This document shows, in pieces, positions 1 through 10,040 of a stretch of DNA of 64,000 bases. Numbering within the stretch: the first letter of the stretch is position 1; each line of letters begins with the position of its first letter. Position numbers and translations under genes: made by a program. The DNA comes from Apoda limacodes (Eukaryota > Arthropoda > Insecta > Lepidoptera > Limacodidae). The notes under the pieces were generated by a model. The model saw only the letters and a program-made list of their open reading frames with translations. It was not told the DNA's origin and made no database searches. The stretch covers positions 32,774,722 to 32,838,721 of the forward strand of contig OX291550.1 in assembly GCA_946406115.1 (NCBI GenBank), written 5' to 3'.

Positions 1-110
1 AAACATAAAAAAACATGAAATATAAAGCAGTGAGTTTGAGATCGTCGACGATTTCCACAGCTCCTCGTTGAACCGAGTCGAAAGAGCCGAGCTGGTTTCC
101 GGGTGCACCC
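1..110 (-). mobile_element. Family A non-LTR retrotransposon, 3' coding fragment
   Basis: From about base 30 the text matches, on the same strand, the antisense family A sequence at about 8030-8095 and 60700-60735. Shared words include 'gtgagtttg', 'atcgtcgac' and 'ccgggtgcaccc'. It corresponds to a stretch of the reverse-transcriptase ORF downstream of the polymerase domain. The match stops near base 112 and the copy runs off the left edge, so neither end is defined. Confidence 0.6.
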
Positions 111-284
111 ACCTTGTACGAGAAACCGCACATTATATTTATGCCGACAAACATGTTATCGATGTATATAAATTACTTTATTAGTTATATAAGTTAAGTA
201 TATAAAACACCAATATGTAGAGCGGTCGTTGACTTATCATTGACCTTCCCGACACCGTCTTAACTTTATCATTATCACACAATG

Positions 285-456
285 TAAACCGGACTCGAAC
301 TATTTGCATTTGTTAACATAAATGACCGTGACTCGCGTCTTTCGCTTTGTTAATCTATGCAACATATACATAAATATGTATAATATTTCTCATCGTAAAT
401 TTGGAATTTTGTAGATATTAGGTTTAATCAGTGTCGTGATTTGAAAACCAGTTAAG
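285..456 (+). repeat. Dispersed repeat M, copy 1
   Basis: This stretch reappears inverted at about 40020-40194 inside a family A copy, with scattered differences; 'cgtctttcgctttgtta' is in both. No coding capacity is visible. The 3' side is cut by the 13-bp target-site duplication of the next element. Bases 111-284 hold AT-rich sequence in which I recognise nothing. It could be part of a solo LTR or a MITE; the class is unresolved. Confidence 0.55.
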
Positions 457-457
457 T

Positions 458-470
458 AAGGCTAGTGAGA
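458..470. repeat. Target-site duplication, left copy (13 bp)
   Basis: The 13 bases 'aaggctagtgaga' recur exactly at 5203-5215, immediately after the GAA-rich tail of the element at 471-5202. Flanking bases differ on both outer sides, as expected for a duplication made by target-primed reverse transcription. Confidence 0.85.
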
Positions 471-1560
471 AGTGCGAAAACCGTCACCTCATCAACAAAG
501 TCGGACAAGACCACCGGTACCCAAAAGCCTAAAGCTCACGCGAAGGTTCCCGAGCAAGGCAACCCAGAGAGTACCACCAAGAAAAAGAGCACGAGAGGGA
601 AGCGCGGTAAGAGAAGACCTGACGCTGCCAAGGACGGGGGCCCCAAAAAGGAACCCGACGCCAAGCCTGAGTCTTCGACAAGGGCGAAGCGTAACCGACC
701 CGACAAGTCCATTTCTCCGAGGGACGGTGCCAAACGCGCGAAGGTCGATCTTCACCGTAAGTCGGCAGCGCCCAGCTAAGCGGACGCCACCAACACCGAG
801 CTCTGGGTAGCCGTTAGGCTGCAGTCCGAAGCTGACCTCACTTCTGCTGAAGCGAAAACCATAAGGATAGCCATCGAAGATGCTATCTTTGACACAGTGG
901 AGACGACGCTGGCAGCTGGGGCTCTTTACGCACCTACGTTCAGAGGTAAAGCCTTCCATAGTGAAGGTTGCCTCAAACGTGTGGTGCGAGGACGAGCGAT
1001 CGCTAAACTGGCTCAAGTCCACTGTGGCCAAAATAAAATCACCACGTGAAGGCACCAGGCTGAAGGTGATCAGGCAAGTGGACATCCCCAAGATGGTGAA
1101 GTCCGCCGTTCTTATACCAGGTTATAAGAGAGACGTAAAGTGCCTGCAGAACGTCCTCAGAGGCCAAAACCCTCAATATAAGATCACCACCTGGTCACTG
1201 TACAATACCACCCGCCAAGGCGACGACCTTTTTCCAACCTTAGGTATCCCCGAGGAGGAAGTTAAAAAACTAGTTGCCACCCTTTTTTGGGTTGGCAACA
1301 CCCCTCCAGAACCAAAGGGTTACTTGCCTGGCACGGACATGGCGCCGACCTCTAGGCATTCGTCCACAGAGCAAAGGGCTGCCTTTCCGGAGACGGCAAA
1401 GACCTCTACTCCGTCTGGAAGGGAGTGCATGGCGCGCAGGCCAGAGGTGGAGGATGTGGCGATTCCCTCTACTTCTAAGGGCAATCAGTCGACGTGCACC
1501 CAGCGGACGACAGAAGAACGACTCGATGGAGGCGGAGTCGGATAGCGACAATGGCCTGTC
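471..1560 (+). pseudogene. ORF1 (nucleic-acid-binding protein, DUF4780-like), frameshifted
   Basis: The first about 100 residues are very rich in Lys, Arg, Ser and Pro. After a stop near 777 a new frame opens, with EAKTIRIAIEDAIF-type sequence near 850-890. A frameshift near 960 then leads into the frame ending near 1545, which contains LNWLKSTVAKI, GTRLKVIRQVDIPKM and PQYKITTW. That pattern is what I know as the DUF4780 domain of insect retrotransposon ORF1 proteins; its likely role is RNA binding and chaperoning of the transposition intermediate. No CCHC knuckle is visible. No ATG precedes the basic region inside the element, so the original start may lie in lost 5' sequence or be non-canonical. 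Confidence 0.65.
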
Positions 1561-1604
1561 CTCCGAGTAAAATACCGATAACCGTCGTACAAACCTCCAG
1601 CATA

Positions 1605-4600
1605 AAATAGCGGCCACGACTACCCTACGCAGGCTGCTGGAGGTTGACACAGGAGCCATAGCTCTATTCAGGAGCCGTGGATCAGGGACAACAAAATCTT
1701 TGGCCTCAGCAATTTAGGGGTAAGTTACTACTCAACACAATCATAGAAAAACCACGCACATGCATATACATACCCAAACACATACCAACTGTGCTACTAA
1801 ACCAATTCTGTTCCAGAGACCTAACATCTGTTAAAATAAAACAGGATAATGACGCAGGCCCACTCTCGCTAGTTATCGCATCAGTGTACATGCCGATTGA
1901 CGGAGACATTCCGTCACATGAACTAGTGTAACTGGTGAGATACTGCGAACAAAACAAAGCGGATCTGATCATAGTTGCAGACTCCAACGCCTTCCACGCA
2001 CTCCGGGGGTGCGAAATTACAAAAAAAAATGTGAGGATCTCGTCTCATTTCTATTTTGAACTAATCTTAATATTCTCAACAGAGGATCTAAACCAACGTT
2101 TGTAACATCACGGTTCCAAACCATTGTTGAAATCACATTGGCAACAAGCTCAGCGGAGGAAATCATAACAGGATGGCACGTCTCTAACGAAGTATCGTGC
2201 TCGGACCACAGAAGGATCTGCTACAAGATCCATATACAAAAGACAATAATGGAGCCCAGAAGGAACCCTCGTAAAACAAATATAACGGAATTCAAGGCTG
2301 CATTTAAACGTAACCTAGACACAACCGATGCAAACACAGGGTAAACACGGATAAATATAGACCTGATCGAACAGAGGGTTACGAAGATGACACAGTCGCT
2401 GCTGGACTCCTATCATCAGTCTTGCTCTCTCCCCAAGCGAAAGGAACAAAAACACAACACCAATCACTGGTGGTGCCCGCAGCTAGAGAGGGCAAGGCAA
2501 ACCCTAAGAAGGCTCTTCAATAGGGCCAAAAATACAAGATCAGAACAAGACTGGGAAACCTACAAATCAGCACAAACCGATTACAAGAAACGCATCAGAA
2601 CTCGCAAAAGAGAGAGCTGGCGACTTTTTTGCAATTCTAACGAATCGCAAAACGAAGCTGCAAGGATAAGAAAAATCCTCAGCAACGACAACCATCGCAA
2701 CCTAGGCTCGCTAAAGCTCGATGACGGCTCCAACACGACATCGGACGAGGAAGCATGCACACTACTACTAAAAACGCACTTTCCCGTCTGCACAATCACA
2801 GACGCAGACTGGGAAACACACCAAGAGGAGGAACCATCGGAAGAAGACTGGAGAGCCGCGCAAGACGTAGTGGACAAGGAAAAAACAGTCTGGGCGATCC
2901 AATCCTTTCTCCCCTTCAAATCGGCGGGTTTGAATGGCATATTCCCAGCCCTACTGCAGTGGGGACTAAACCTTATTGCCGAGGCCCTGGTACATATCTT
3001 CAGAGCTTGCCTTGCACACAAATACATTCCTGTGGCTTGGAGGGAAGTAAAGGTAATCTTTCTACCCAAACCTGGCAGGAGTGACTACACAATTCCGAAG
3101 GCATACCGACCAATAAACCTCACCTCCTTCATGTTAAAGACTCTGGAAAGACTCTGCGACCGACACATCAGGAACGTGACACTAACAAACATACCAATCC
3201 ACATCAACCAACACGCCTACTGCACCGGAAAATCCACAGAAACAGCCCTTCACTGCGTTGTGGAAAGGATAGAAAGGGCGCTGGCAGTTAGGCAATCAAC
3301 ACTAGGTGCATTCATTGACATTGAGGGTCCATTCGACAAAACGCTGTTTGAAAGCATAAACCGAGCCCTCATTAAACGCAAAGTGAATCCTACTTGAGTC
3401 AGTTGGATAACCAACATGCTAAAAATGAGAGGAATACACCGTGAACAGCATCACAACCAGGGGCATAGTAGCGAAAGGATGCCCGCAAAGAGGTGTGTTG
3501 TCACCTTTACTATGGAATCTAGTTGTAGATGACCTGATTACCAAACTCAACGAAAGCGGCAACTATACAGTGGGCTATGCTGACGACCTGTCCATACTTA
3601 TCAGTGGCAGAGATGAAGGCACACTAAACGACCTCATGGAAGAAGCACTGGTACAAGTGGAAATTTGGTGCAACGAAAACGAACTGGCGGTAAACCCCAG
3701 CAAAACAGAACTAATTATTTTTACTAACAGAATAAAAACCAGCAAAGCAATCGCCCCAATATTTTTCGGCACAAGTCTGTCTCTCTCACAGTAGGTCAAA
3801 TACCTGGAGGTAATCCTAGACAGCAAGCTGAACTGAACTAACCACTTAAAGAACAAACTAACCAAAGCTAGCATAACCTTCGGACAGTGTAAAAGGCTGG
3901 TGGGCAAGAACTGGGGCCTAAACCCTAAGACGATACAATGGCTATACACAGCAGTCATCAGATAAGCGATCACCTACGGAGCCATCGTCTGGTGGCCGAG
4001 GACAACGTTAAAAACCGAGCAACTCAACCTACAACGTTTCCAGAGATTGGCATTTGTGGCAATAACTGGATGTATGAGAAAAACTCCCACTGCAGCCTTC
4101 GAAATTCTACTAGGGCTCCCACCGCTCCACCTACACATTCAACGAGAGGCGGCGATGGCGGCCCTGAGACTAAGGCAAGCAGGACTATGGAGAGGTAACA
4201 CAGGAACTAAGCACACCAGCATCATAGACAATCCTCTAACAAACACTATACCATCGAGCTACAGGAAAATCAACAGGAACATCCCGGACTCAATGAGGTA
4301 CAAGTATACACCGATGGTTCAAAAACCAGGAAGGGTACGGGAGCCGGTGCGTACTCTGCTGACCTAAACTTGCACGCATCCACAGCTCTGGGTAAGTTTA
4401 AAACGATATTCCAAGCGGAATGTGTAGGTATAATCCAGGCTGCAAAGGACATGGCGAGCAAGAAGATCACGGACTTTGAAATCAGAATTCTCTCAGACAG
4501 TGCTTCTGTCCTAAGAGCTCTCGATGGTAACTCAGTCAACTCGGGACTACTATTTGAATGCCACCAAGTTCTACAGGTAATATCACTCAGTAATACCGTT

Positions 4601-5176
4601 ACAGTGGTTTGGATAAAGGGTCACAGTGGATCATTAGGCAACGATGCGGCTGATGATCTAGCCAAAATCGGCTCAAGCTCAGCGCCGATAGGGCCGGAGC
4701 CAATCATACCCATACCGTTCAACCAGCTGCGGTCTTGGCTTAGACAGCACACACAACAACAACATAAATCAGAATGGGTACGTGATACAGGTTGCCGACA
4801 GCTCAAGAACACAATACCTAATCTAAACCCCAGACTAACTAAGACCCTGCTACGGATGAACAGGGATAACCTAAGATTGGTAGTAGGGATCTTTACTGGT
4901 TACTGCTCACTTAACCGAAATCTATTTCTTTTAGGTGCCACCGACAGCCCCCTTTGCAAAGCATGCATGAGGGCCGAAGAAACGCCGTCCCATGTAATGC
5001 TAAATTGCGCTGGGGTGGAAGACAACAGGGCAAAACACCTGGGTACCCCGGGAACGCTCCAGGAGGCCTGCCTGTGGGTCACTTGTCGAGATTCTGGAAA
5101 GAACTGGGTTGGCTGCAATAGTCGGCCATCTGCTACGCACAAAGCCACCATCTACGTGTGGCAAGTGCGGATATAA
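1605..5176 (+). pseudogene. ORF2 (endonuclease, reverse transcriptase, RNase H), broken
   Basis: In order: an APE-type endonuclease start (IALFQEPW near 1660, then heavily damaged); a linker rich in Arg and Lys; RT boxes with LPKPGRSDY, YRPINLTSF and AFIDIEG in 2387-3397; then, after a stop and frame change, KGCPQRGVLSPLLW and GYADDLSILISG (3441-3794). RNase H follows with YTDGSKT near 4310, AECVGIIQA and WIKGHSGSLGNDAAD in 4370-4660. The C-terminus has a CKACMRAEETPSH zinc-ribbon-like motif near 4960. At least five interruptions separate these blocks (near 1930, 2342, 3397, 3793 and 4366), so the polyprotein is inactive even though each block is recognisable. Confidence 0.8.
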
Positions 5177-5202
5177 GCCCGCCACAAGAAGAAGAAGAAG
5201 AG

Positions 5203-5262
5203 AAGGCTAGTGAGAGTCCTCGGTAGCGGATCTATGGCACCCTGGTGAGAGTCCTCGGTAGC
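5203..5262. repeat. Right target-site duplication plus local 34-bp tandem duplication
   Basis: Bases 5203-5215 are the right copy of the 13-bp target-site duplication. The words 'gtgagagtcctcggtagcg' occur at 5210-5228 and again at 5244-5262, so the flank itself is locally duplicated with a 34-bp period. Confidence 0.75.
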
Positions 5263-5600
5263 GTGTCCACTAATAGAGACTGGCGATGTGGCGATGTGGC
5301 AATGATACTTTGCAGCTGTTTACTATAAAATTATTTTATGTTTTTTTGTTTTTTTTTTAATTTTAATGTGTCATCTGCTCGGCGCCTGATACAGAACCCG
5401 CCAATTTTATTCACCCCACTCATGATTCAGTTCGCTGATATACTATAATTAACGTACTAATTATTCCACACACGATACCTTTACTATTGGTTGATAAGGC
5501 GATTGCTAATGCAGATTCTAAATGATGCTTCGGTAGGTCATCATATAAATATACAGACAGGGTTTATCTGTCATACAGAGATAATATTTTAGCCAGGTAT
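5263..5600. other. Intergenic stretch, no gene seen
   Basis: AT-rich sequence with an oligo-T run near 5340-5360. I see no coding, RNA or recognisable repeat signature. One end of the Polinton should lie in or near this stretch, but I could not identify a terminal inverted repeat. Confidence 0.4.
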
Positions 5601-5653
5601 TGAAGTATTCACTGCAGTTTGTATATTGGGTTTAGGTTAAGTTAAAAGCCAGT

Positions 5654-6145
5654 TTATGAGGTAAAAATTTTATTATCTACACACAATTTTTTCAAACAAG
5701 TTACATTTCTTAGGGCACATATTGTAGGATGATAAATACAATTAAAAATAACACTAGAATAAAGATATTCTTCATATAAACTGAGTAAATTAGGACAGTT
5801 CATATTTGCTAAATTCATCACATTGTCAGTATTACAAATATTTTTAATCCACGGCGTTTTCAACACCTTTGCAATAAATCATTTTGTCTGCTAAAAAGTT
5901 ATCAATATACCATTTAATGTTTCCATATGGAAGAAAGCCATCGTTCCATAATAATATTTTTCTATTCCTTTCTACCCAATTAACAAGTTTTTTTTTCTTC
6001 TATTGTTAGATTTTCGAAAGGAGGGAGGGTGGAGGTTGAACAAGAAGAACCAACATTTGATCATCAGAAAAGATTGCAATTTCTTTTACAATTAACTCAT
6101 TATTTTCGATCTTAAACCCTTGCACATCAACAATGACTGATTTCA
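5654..6145 (-). pseudogene. Polinton conserved small protein downstream of the capsid gene
   Basis: The reading frame starts at ATG 6145 (MKSVIVDVQGFKIENNELIV) and passes into other frames near 6000 and 5860. Later segments read KLVNWVERNRKILLWNDG and WIKNICN...NCPNLLSLYEE. A protein beginning with a VDVQGF-type motif and containing a conserved C-P-x-L segment commonly sits after the capsid gene in insect Polintons, from my knowledge of these elements; its function is not established. At least two frame breaks make this copy defective. Confidence 0.55.
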
Positions 6146-6158
6146 TTAAAGATAATTA

Positions 6159-7244
6159 TTATAGTAGTTTTCGTACAATGTTGCTTAGAGGTCGGTTTTC
6201 TATCAGACGCTCGTTTATGATTAAAGAGTAGGCGCTGGTATTATCAGGAATATCTTTTAAAGTTTCTATTTCCAAGCGAACATCAACAGGTCCCGATTTT
6301 AAGTTTTCGTTTTGTCTTGTACAATCTATCACAAACAATGGCGCCTTTTCTTTAAATTCATGAAGATCAAGCAATGGATCTACTGGAAGGTTGTAGAAAG
6401 ACTGTCGAAATCTTGCATACATGTCGTATAATATACTAAACTTAACCTCTTTAAATTTTAAATTAAATGCATCATAGGGGTAATAGTTCTAATTGTGAGG
6501 CAGTTTTTACAGACCATGAATGTTAAGTAGTCTTGGGTAATAGTGGATACTCATAAAGATCCCAATTTCTAAATGCTATTTGAATAGGCTTATCTTTTTC
6601 TAAATGTTTCAATAGAGCTAGCCTTTGAGAATCTGATACTTTTACATGCGGCATACGCCATTGTATCTTTTGAATATTTAATTCTACTTAATAATTTTTG
6701 TCTGTGATAATACTGTTGAAATTAGTACTACTTCTTTTAAGTATAATTTCATGTTTACAGTTAATGACGATAATCTTTAGCAAAACCTAATAACTTGTTT
6801 AATGGTAAAAGAATACAAAATCTCTCCTTGTTTATTAATTAAACCATTAACATTCCATCCCCACATTTCAGCAGCTTTGCTTTCACCACCATTCATAGAA
6901 ACCAAAGATTTCATTGTCGTCGTGATTCCAGCATTTCTAATCCTATCTATTTCAATACCATTAATTTCATATCGTATATCTTGAAAAAGAAAAGTGATGG
7001 CATTGTTAACTAGTTTGACTTCTTTCTGCTTGTTGCCAGCGGTAACTGCATCTTTAGTTGTTATTAAAAAAATTCCTTCAATATATAATGCGCTTGCCGA
7101 AGGAAGTACATAAATATCTTGCTGATGAATGAGTACTCTTATTTAATTATTTTCATTGTAGCTGTTATTGTATGGATTATAAGTATGAATTTCATAACTT
7201 TCAATAGCGTTATCGAATTTTGGACAATCTGTTACTTCATTCAT
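6159..7244 (-). pseudogene. Polinton major capsid protein (double jelly-roll, hexon-like), broken
   Basis: From ATG 7244 the frame reads MNEVTDCPKFDNAIESYEIH, has one in-frame TAA near 7145, then continues IHQQDIYVLPSASALYIEG, NNAITFLFQDIRYEINGIEI and GITTTMKSLVSMNGGES. The middle part (about 6450-6830) is frameshifted. The C-terminal block (6422-6159) reads MYARFRQSFYNLPVDPLLD, FKEKAPLFVIDCTRQNENLK and PLSNIVRKLL. These are hallmarks of the Polinton capsid protein predicted to build icosahedral shells. Start choice: it lies 7 bases downstream of the small basic ORF that ends at 7251, matching the compact gene spacing of these elements. Confidence 0.75.
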
Positions 7245-7250
7245 AAAAAT

Positions 7251-7418
7251 TCATAATTTGAATCCAAGTCCTTTAAGTATTTCTTTATTTCCTTTGGTAA
7301 TATTGTTAGATTTCTTACGTCTTGCTCGCTTGACACTACGTTTTGTAATGGTGTGTTGTTTTTTTGTACTTTCAATTTTATGTTTTTGAATGTTATAATT
7401 ATCAATAAATACTATCAT
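7251..7418 (-). CDS. Small basic Polinton protein (55 aa), intact ORF
   Basis: An uninterrupted 55-residue frame runs from ATG 7418 to TGA at 7251. It begins MIVFIDNYNIQKHKIESTKK, is strongly basic in the middle (KRSVKRARRKK) and ends KGNKEILKGLGFKL. Short Arg/Lys-rich proteins ending in a K-x-L-x-x-L-G-F motif precede the major capsid gene in insect Polintons, from family knowledge. By analogy with adenovirus core proteins it may bind DNA, which is inference. Its ATG overlaps the penton stop codon in an ATGA arrangement, and the capsid ATG follows after a few bases, so a polycistronic layout is preserved. It is notable that it stays open among broken neighbours. Confidence 0.6.
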   Translation of the reverse strand: MIVFIDNYNIQKHKIESTKKQHTITKRSVKRARRKKSNNITKGNKEILKGLGFKL

Positions 7419-7598
7419 TTTATTTTTCTAAGATGAAGACACAATTGAATATTTTCGTTATTAAAATTGATAAGCTTTCCTTCTAAATCAAATATTTTTA
7501 TCGTAATATATGTATATTTTTTTTTCTTATAGGGAAGTATATAATATTTCAATTACTCCATGCCCAGGAGCAGTATTCAGGACAAATTCATGAATCAT
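7415..7598 (-). pseudogene. Polinton penton/minor capsid protein, C-terminal part (separated by insertion)
   Basis: Immediately after the poly-A tail of the inserted family A element (read on the minus strand) the frame gives HMIHEFVLNTAPGHGVIEI. After a frame break it continues IFDLEGKLINFNNENIQL and ends LHLRKIK with TGA at 7417-7415. This is the conserved C-terminus of the Polinton single-jelly-roll penton protein and continues the N-terminal part at 8797-9270. The stop codon overlaps the ATG of the small basic ORF. Confidence 0.7.
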
Positions 7599-8796
7599 GT
7601 GTTTTTTTATTTTTTTTATACCACTAAGGTGGCAAACAAGCTTACGGTCCGCCTGATGGTAAACGGTCACCGTAGCCTATGGACGCTTGCAACACCAGGG
7701 GTATCACTTGCGCGTTGCCGACCCTTCAGAAATCTATTAACTTCTTTCTTGAAGAACTCCATACTGTAGTCCTTGCAGAAAACCTTGGCAGAGAGCTCAA
7801 TCCACAACTTAAGCGTTCGCGGGAGGAAGTTTCTCTGAAACCGCACTGTACGCGACCATTTAGATTCTAAAGTGTGAGAATGAATTCCCTGCCGATGGCG
7901 AGCGGTGCGATGGTAGAGAGTAGCCGGGGGCATCATTTCGAACAATTCCTCAGAACACAACCCATTGTACAAGCGGTAGAACACACACAGGGAGGCAAAG
8001 TCTCTCCTCAGACTTAAAGGCTCGATACCGCAAGTGAGTTTGGAATCGTCGACAATCGAGTCAAAAGGGCCAAGCTGTTATCCGGGTGCACCCACCCAGA
8101 GATGGCAGCAGTACTCCATATGGGGCCGAAATTGCGACTTGTAAAGTAACAACCTTTGCCCCGACGTGAAGTACTGCTTCGCTCTGTTGAGTACACCAAG
8201 TTTTTTGGACGCCAGCTTCACCTTATCTTGTAAATGATCTCGGAACTGAACATCGCTGGAGATGTCGACACCAAGGATCCCAATGCTCTTGGAGATGGAG
8301 AGGGGAGTATTCAGGAATTGTGGGACTACAGTGAATGGAGTTTTCTTAGCGGTGAACGCACACACTTGTGTCTTTGTAGGGTTGAATCGGACCAAGTTTA
8401 CTCGTCCCCAGTCAGAGACCTTGGACAGTGTGGTCTCGATTTGAGTTCTCCGCGGTTTTCCTCCACAACGGAACGAGGGATGTTTGCACGACCCGTGTAA
8501 AAAGCGTCTCCAGTACTGTCATCTGCATAGCAATATATGTTGTTGATGTCCAACATGTCATTGATATGCAGTAGAAACAGCGTAGGAGACAGCACTGAAC
8601 CTTGCGGCACACTAGCATTAATGTCCATGCTAACAGAGCAACTACCGTCAACTACGGTTCGTATGCGTCTGCCGGACAAAAAGCTAGCCACCGATTTGCA
8701 CAAACCCTCGCGCACTCTAAGATGGCAACTTCGATAGAAGACCCCGATCGAACGCCTTTGCTATGTCAAGGCTACATGCCAATGCCTCCCCCTGTC
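7599..8796 (-). mobile_element. Family A non-LTR retrotransposon, 5'-truncated, inserted in the penton gene
   Basis: On the minus strand the copy begins inside the RT domain (the mobile-element boundary is near 'cctccccctg'). It contains FLSGRRIRTVVDGSCS, VPQGSVLSPTLFLLHIND and the catalytic YADDSTGDAFYTG, then FNPTKTQVCAFTAKKTPFT, LNRAKQYFTSGQRLLLYK and FYRLYNGLCSEELFEMM. It closes with the family 3' UTR ('tcaggcggaccgtaagc', 'ccaccttagtggtata') and an A-rich tail. The endonuclease half is absent, as usual for 5'-truncated LINE copies. Three frames are needed to read it, so it is inactive. Its group (CR1 versus Jockey) is not resolved. Confidence 0.8.
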
Positions 8797-9270
8797 TGTT
8801 GGTAAGCCGTTATTGTACGAGCCTTGAATAAGATTACATTAAATTCTTATGACAGACACTGGCACAATGCTAACAGGAAGGTCTGACACATGCCATTTAT
8901 TTGGATCTAATATTGTAGCGGAGAATCCTAGCAATGAGCCCACACGTTTTTTACTGTAAAATTAATTTGCTGAGAGCAGTACAACGAACATATGAATGTA
9001 TTGTTATTAGATTTCAAATTTATTTCACAATTCTTCAAACAATTTTTGAGATATTCATTTATGTCTAATAAGTCGTATGTACCACTAGGTATTTTTATTT
9101 CTCATTTTTGACGGTAAGCAAAAATATTATTACTGTCATGAATATTCGGTATTGAATTATATGTTGAAAAATATAGTAAACCACACTCATAGTTACTATC
9201 CAATATTAAAGGAGGAATAAATTTCGTATAGCACTGATTGATTCCCGGTGATGGTTAATGTTAAAGACAT
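8797..9270 (-). pseudogene. Polinton penton/minor capsid protein, N-terminal part
   Basis: From ATG 9270 the frame reads MSLTLTITGNQSVLYEIYSS. A frame break leads to LILDSNYECGLLYFSTYNSI and SGTYDLLDINEYLK, then KRVGSLLGFSATILDPNKWH and VIRI-stop-CNLIQGSYNNGLPTD, where the family A insertion begins. The C-terminal half lies at 7415-7598. Polinton penton proteins start with such a TLTITGNSS-like strand and contain the GSLLGF and KWHxSDLPV motifs. The copy is interrupted by stops, a frameshift and the insertion. Confidence 0.7.
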
Positions 9271-9288
9271 TGTAGTAAACTGAATAAC

Positions 9289-9653
9289 TTATTCCTTTTT
9301 ATTCACATTCCAAAAATTTTTCAAAAAATGTATACATAAATGCCCGCATATTAGTTTTTATGTTCATTATCATAGTTATAAAATATATCAGATCCAATGT
9401 ATTTAATAAATTCGTCAGGTGGTTTAAGATTACCGTAACTATCAAAGTATTCAACATAATTATTAATTTTAGCATAGGCTACGCGATGAGTTCCAGAGTT
9501 ATTAGAACTATCGTGGTTAATAATACCGCATTCGTTTTTAAACGGGCGTTTTGGAAGTGTATTTCTCATAAAAACCCCTCTGAAATATGTGACATGATCA
9601 CTGACATTAAGGATATCAATGTTTGTCAATGCTCTTTTAGGTAGCCTCTTCAT
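9289..9653 (-). pseudogene. Polinton adenain-type cysteine protease, one frameshift
   Basis: The frame starts at ATG 9653 (MKRLPKRALTNIDILNVSDH) and continues FRGVFMRNTLPKRPFKNECG, then the catalytic-His region SGTHRVAYAKINNYVEYFDS. It then ends early at 9351. The catalytic-Cys motif CGHLC is present in a neighbouring frame at 9334-9348, followed by a stop at 9289. A single frameshift near 9350 therefore separates His and Cys. The Trp normally after the catalytic His is replaced by Arg. In active Polintons this enzyme would mature capsid proteins, by analogy with adenovirus protease. Its start overlaps the end of the upstream Gly/Ala-rich gene by 17 bases. Confidence 0.75.
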
Positions 9654-9993
9654 TAGTTTTTTTATTCGTTCTGAAAATGCCTAATCCGTCCTTGTGTTCT
9701 CTAAGACATATCCCTTTTCCGATACATAATTCTTCAATTTTCTTATCATGCCTTTTAAGTTCTTGTAAGCGTTGTTTTGCAGATTTAATAGCGTTAACCG
9801 CTCTAGCTATTCCAGCCGCTCCTCCAGCTATACCTCCTGCTGCAGATAACCCCGCAAATATTGGTATTAAGGGCAAGATTCCTCCAACTTTAGGAACTGG
9901 TATTACACGAGATAAGTTCACAGATGCATTTGAATCTGTTCTTAATTCTTTTACAACAGCAATAGCTAAATCTAAAAGTTTTTTTTAAGCCAT
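9637..9993 (-). pseudogene. Polinton Gly/Ala-rich membrane- or capsid-associated protein
   Basis: ATG at 9993 is followed almost at once by an in-frame TAA, then an open frame LLDLAIAVVKELRTDSNASV. Next come LSRVIPVPKVGGILPLIPIF and a hydrophobic Gly/Ala stretch AGLSAAGGIAGGAAGIARAV. The C-terminal half is Lys/Arg-rich (KSAKQRLQELKRHDKKIEEL). This protein, with a VIPVPKxGG motif and a glycine-rich amphipathic segment, precedes the protease in insect Polintons. A role like adenovirus pVI or pX (membrane lysis or DNA packaging) is inference only. Apart from the early stop the frame is undamaged. Confidence 0.6.
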
Positions 9994-10040
9994 CCCAGGT
10001 CTTAACTTTTCCTTGTTTTGTTCTCCTTTCACATTGCTTC

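Larger units (their letters stand above)
471..5202 (+). mobile_element. Non-LTR retrotransposon with RNase H (I/R1/LOA-like group), TSD-flanked, decayed
   Basis: A 4.7-kb element lies exactly between two identical 13-bp duplications and ends in a short (GAA)n tail. It carries a basic N-terminal region and DUF4780-like ORF1, then an endonuclease remnant, reverse transcriptase (box with GYADD near 3575), RNase H (DGS near 4315) and a terminal Cys/His region. The order EN-RT-RNase H places it in the I superfamily (I, R1, LOA, Nimb and relatives); the clade cannot be fixed by eye. Several stop codons and frame changes interrupt both ORFs, so this copy is not autonomous. Confidence 0.85.

Noticed and set aside
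492..1091. 199-codon minus-strand frame opposite ORF1
   Set aside because: Shadow of the plus-strand ORF1 of the RNase H LINE; no motif, and the element is oriented plus by its tail and duplications.
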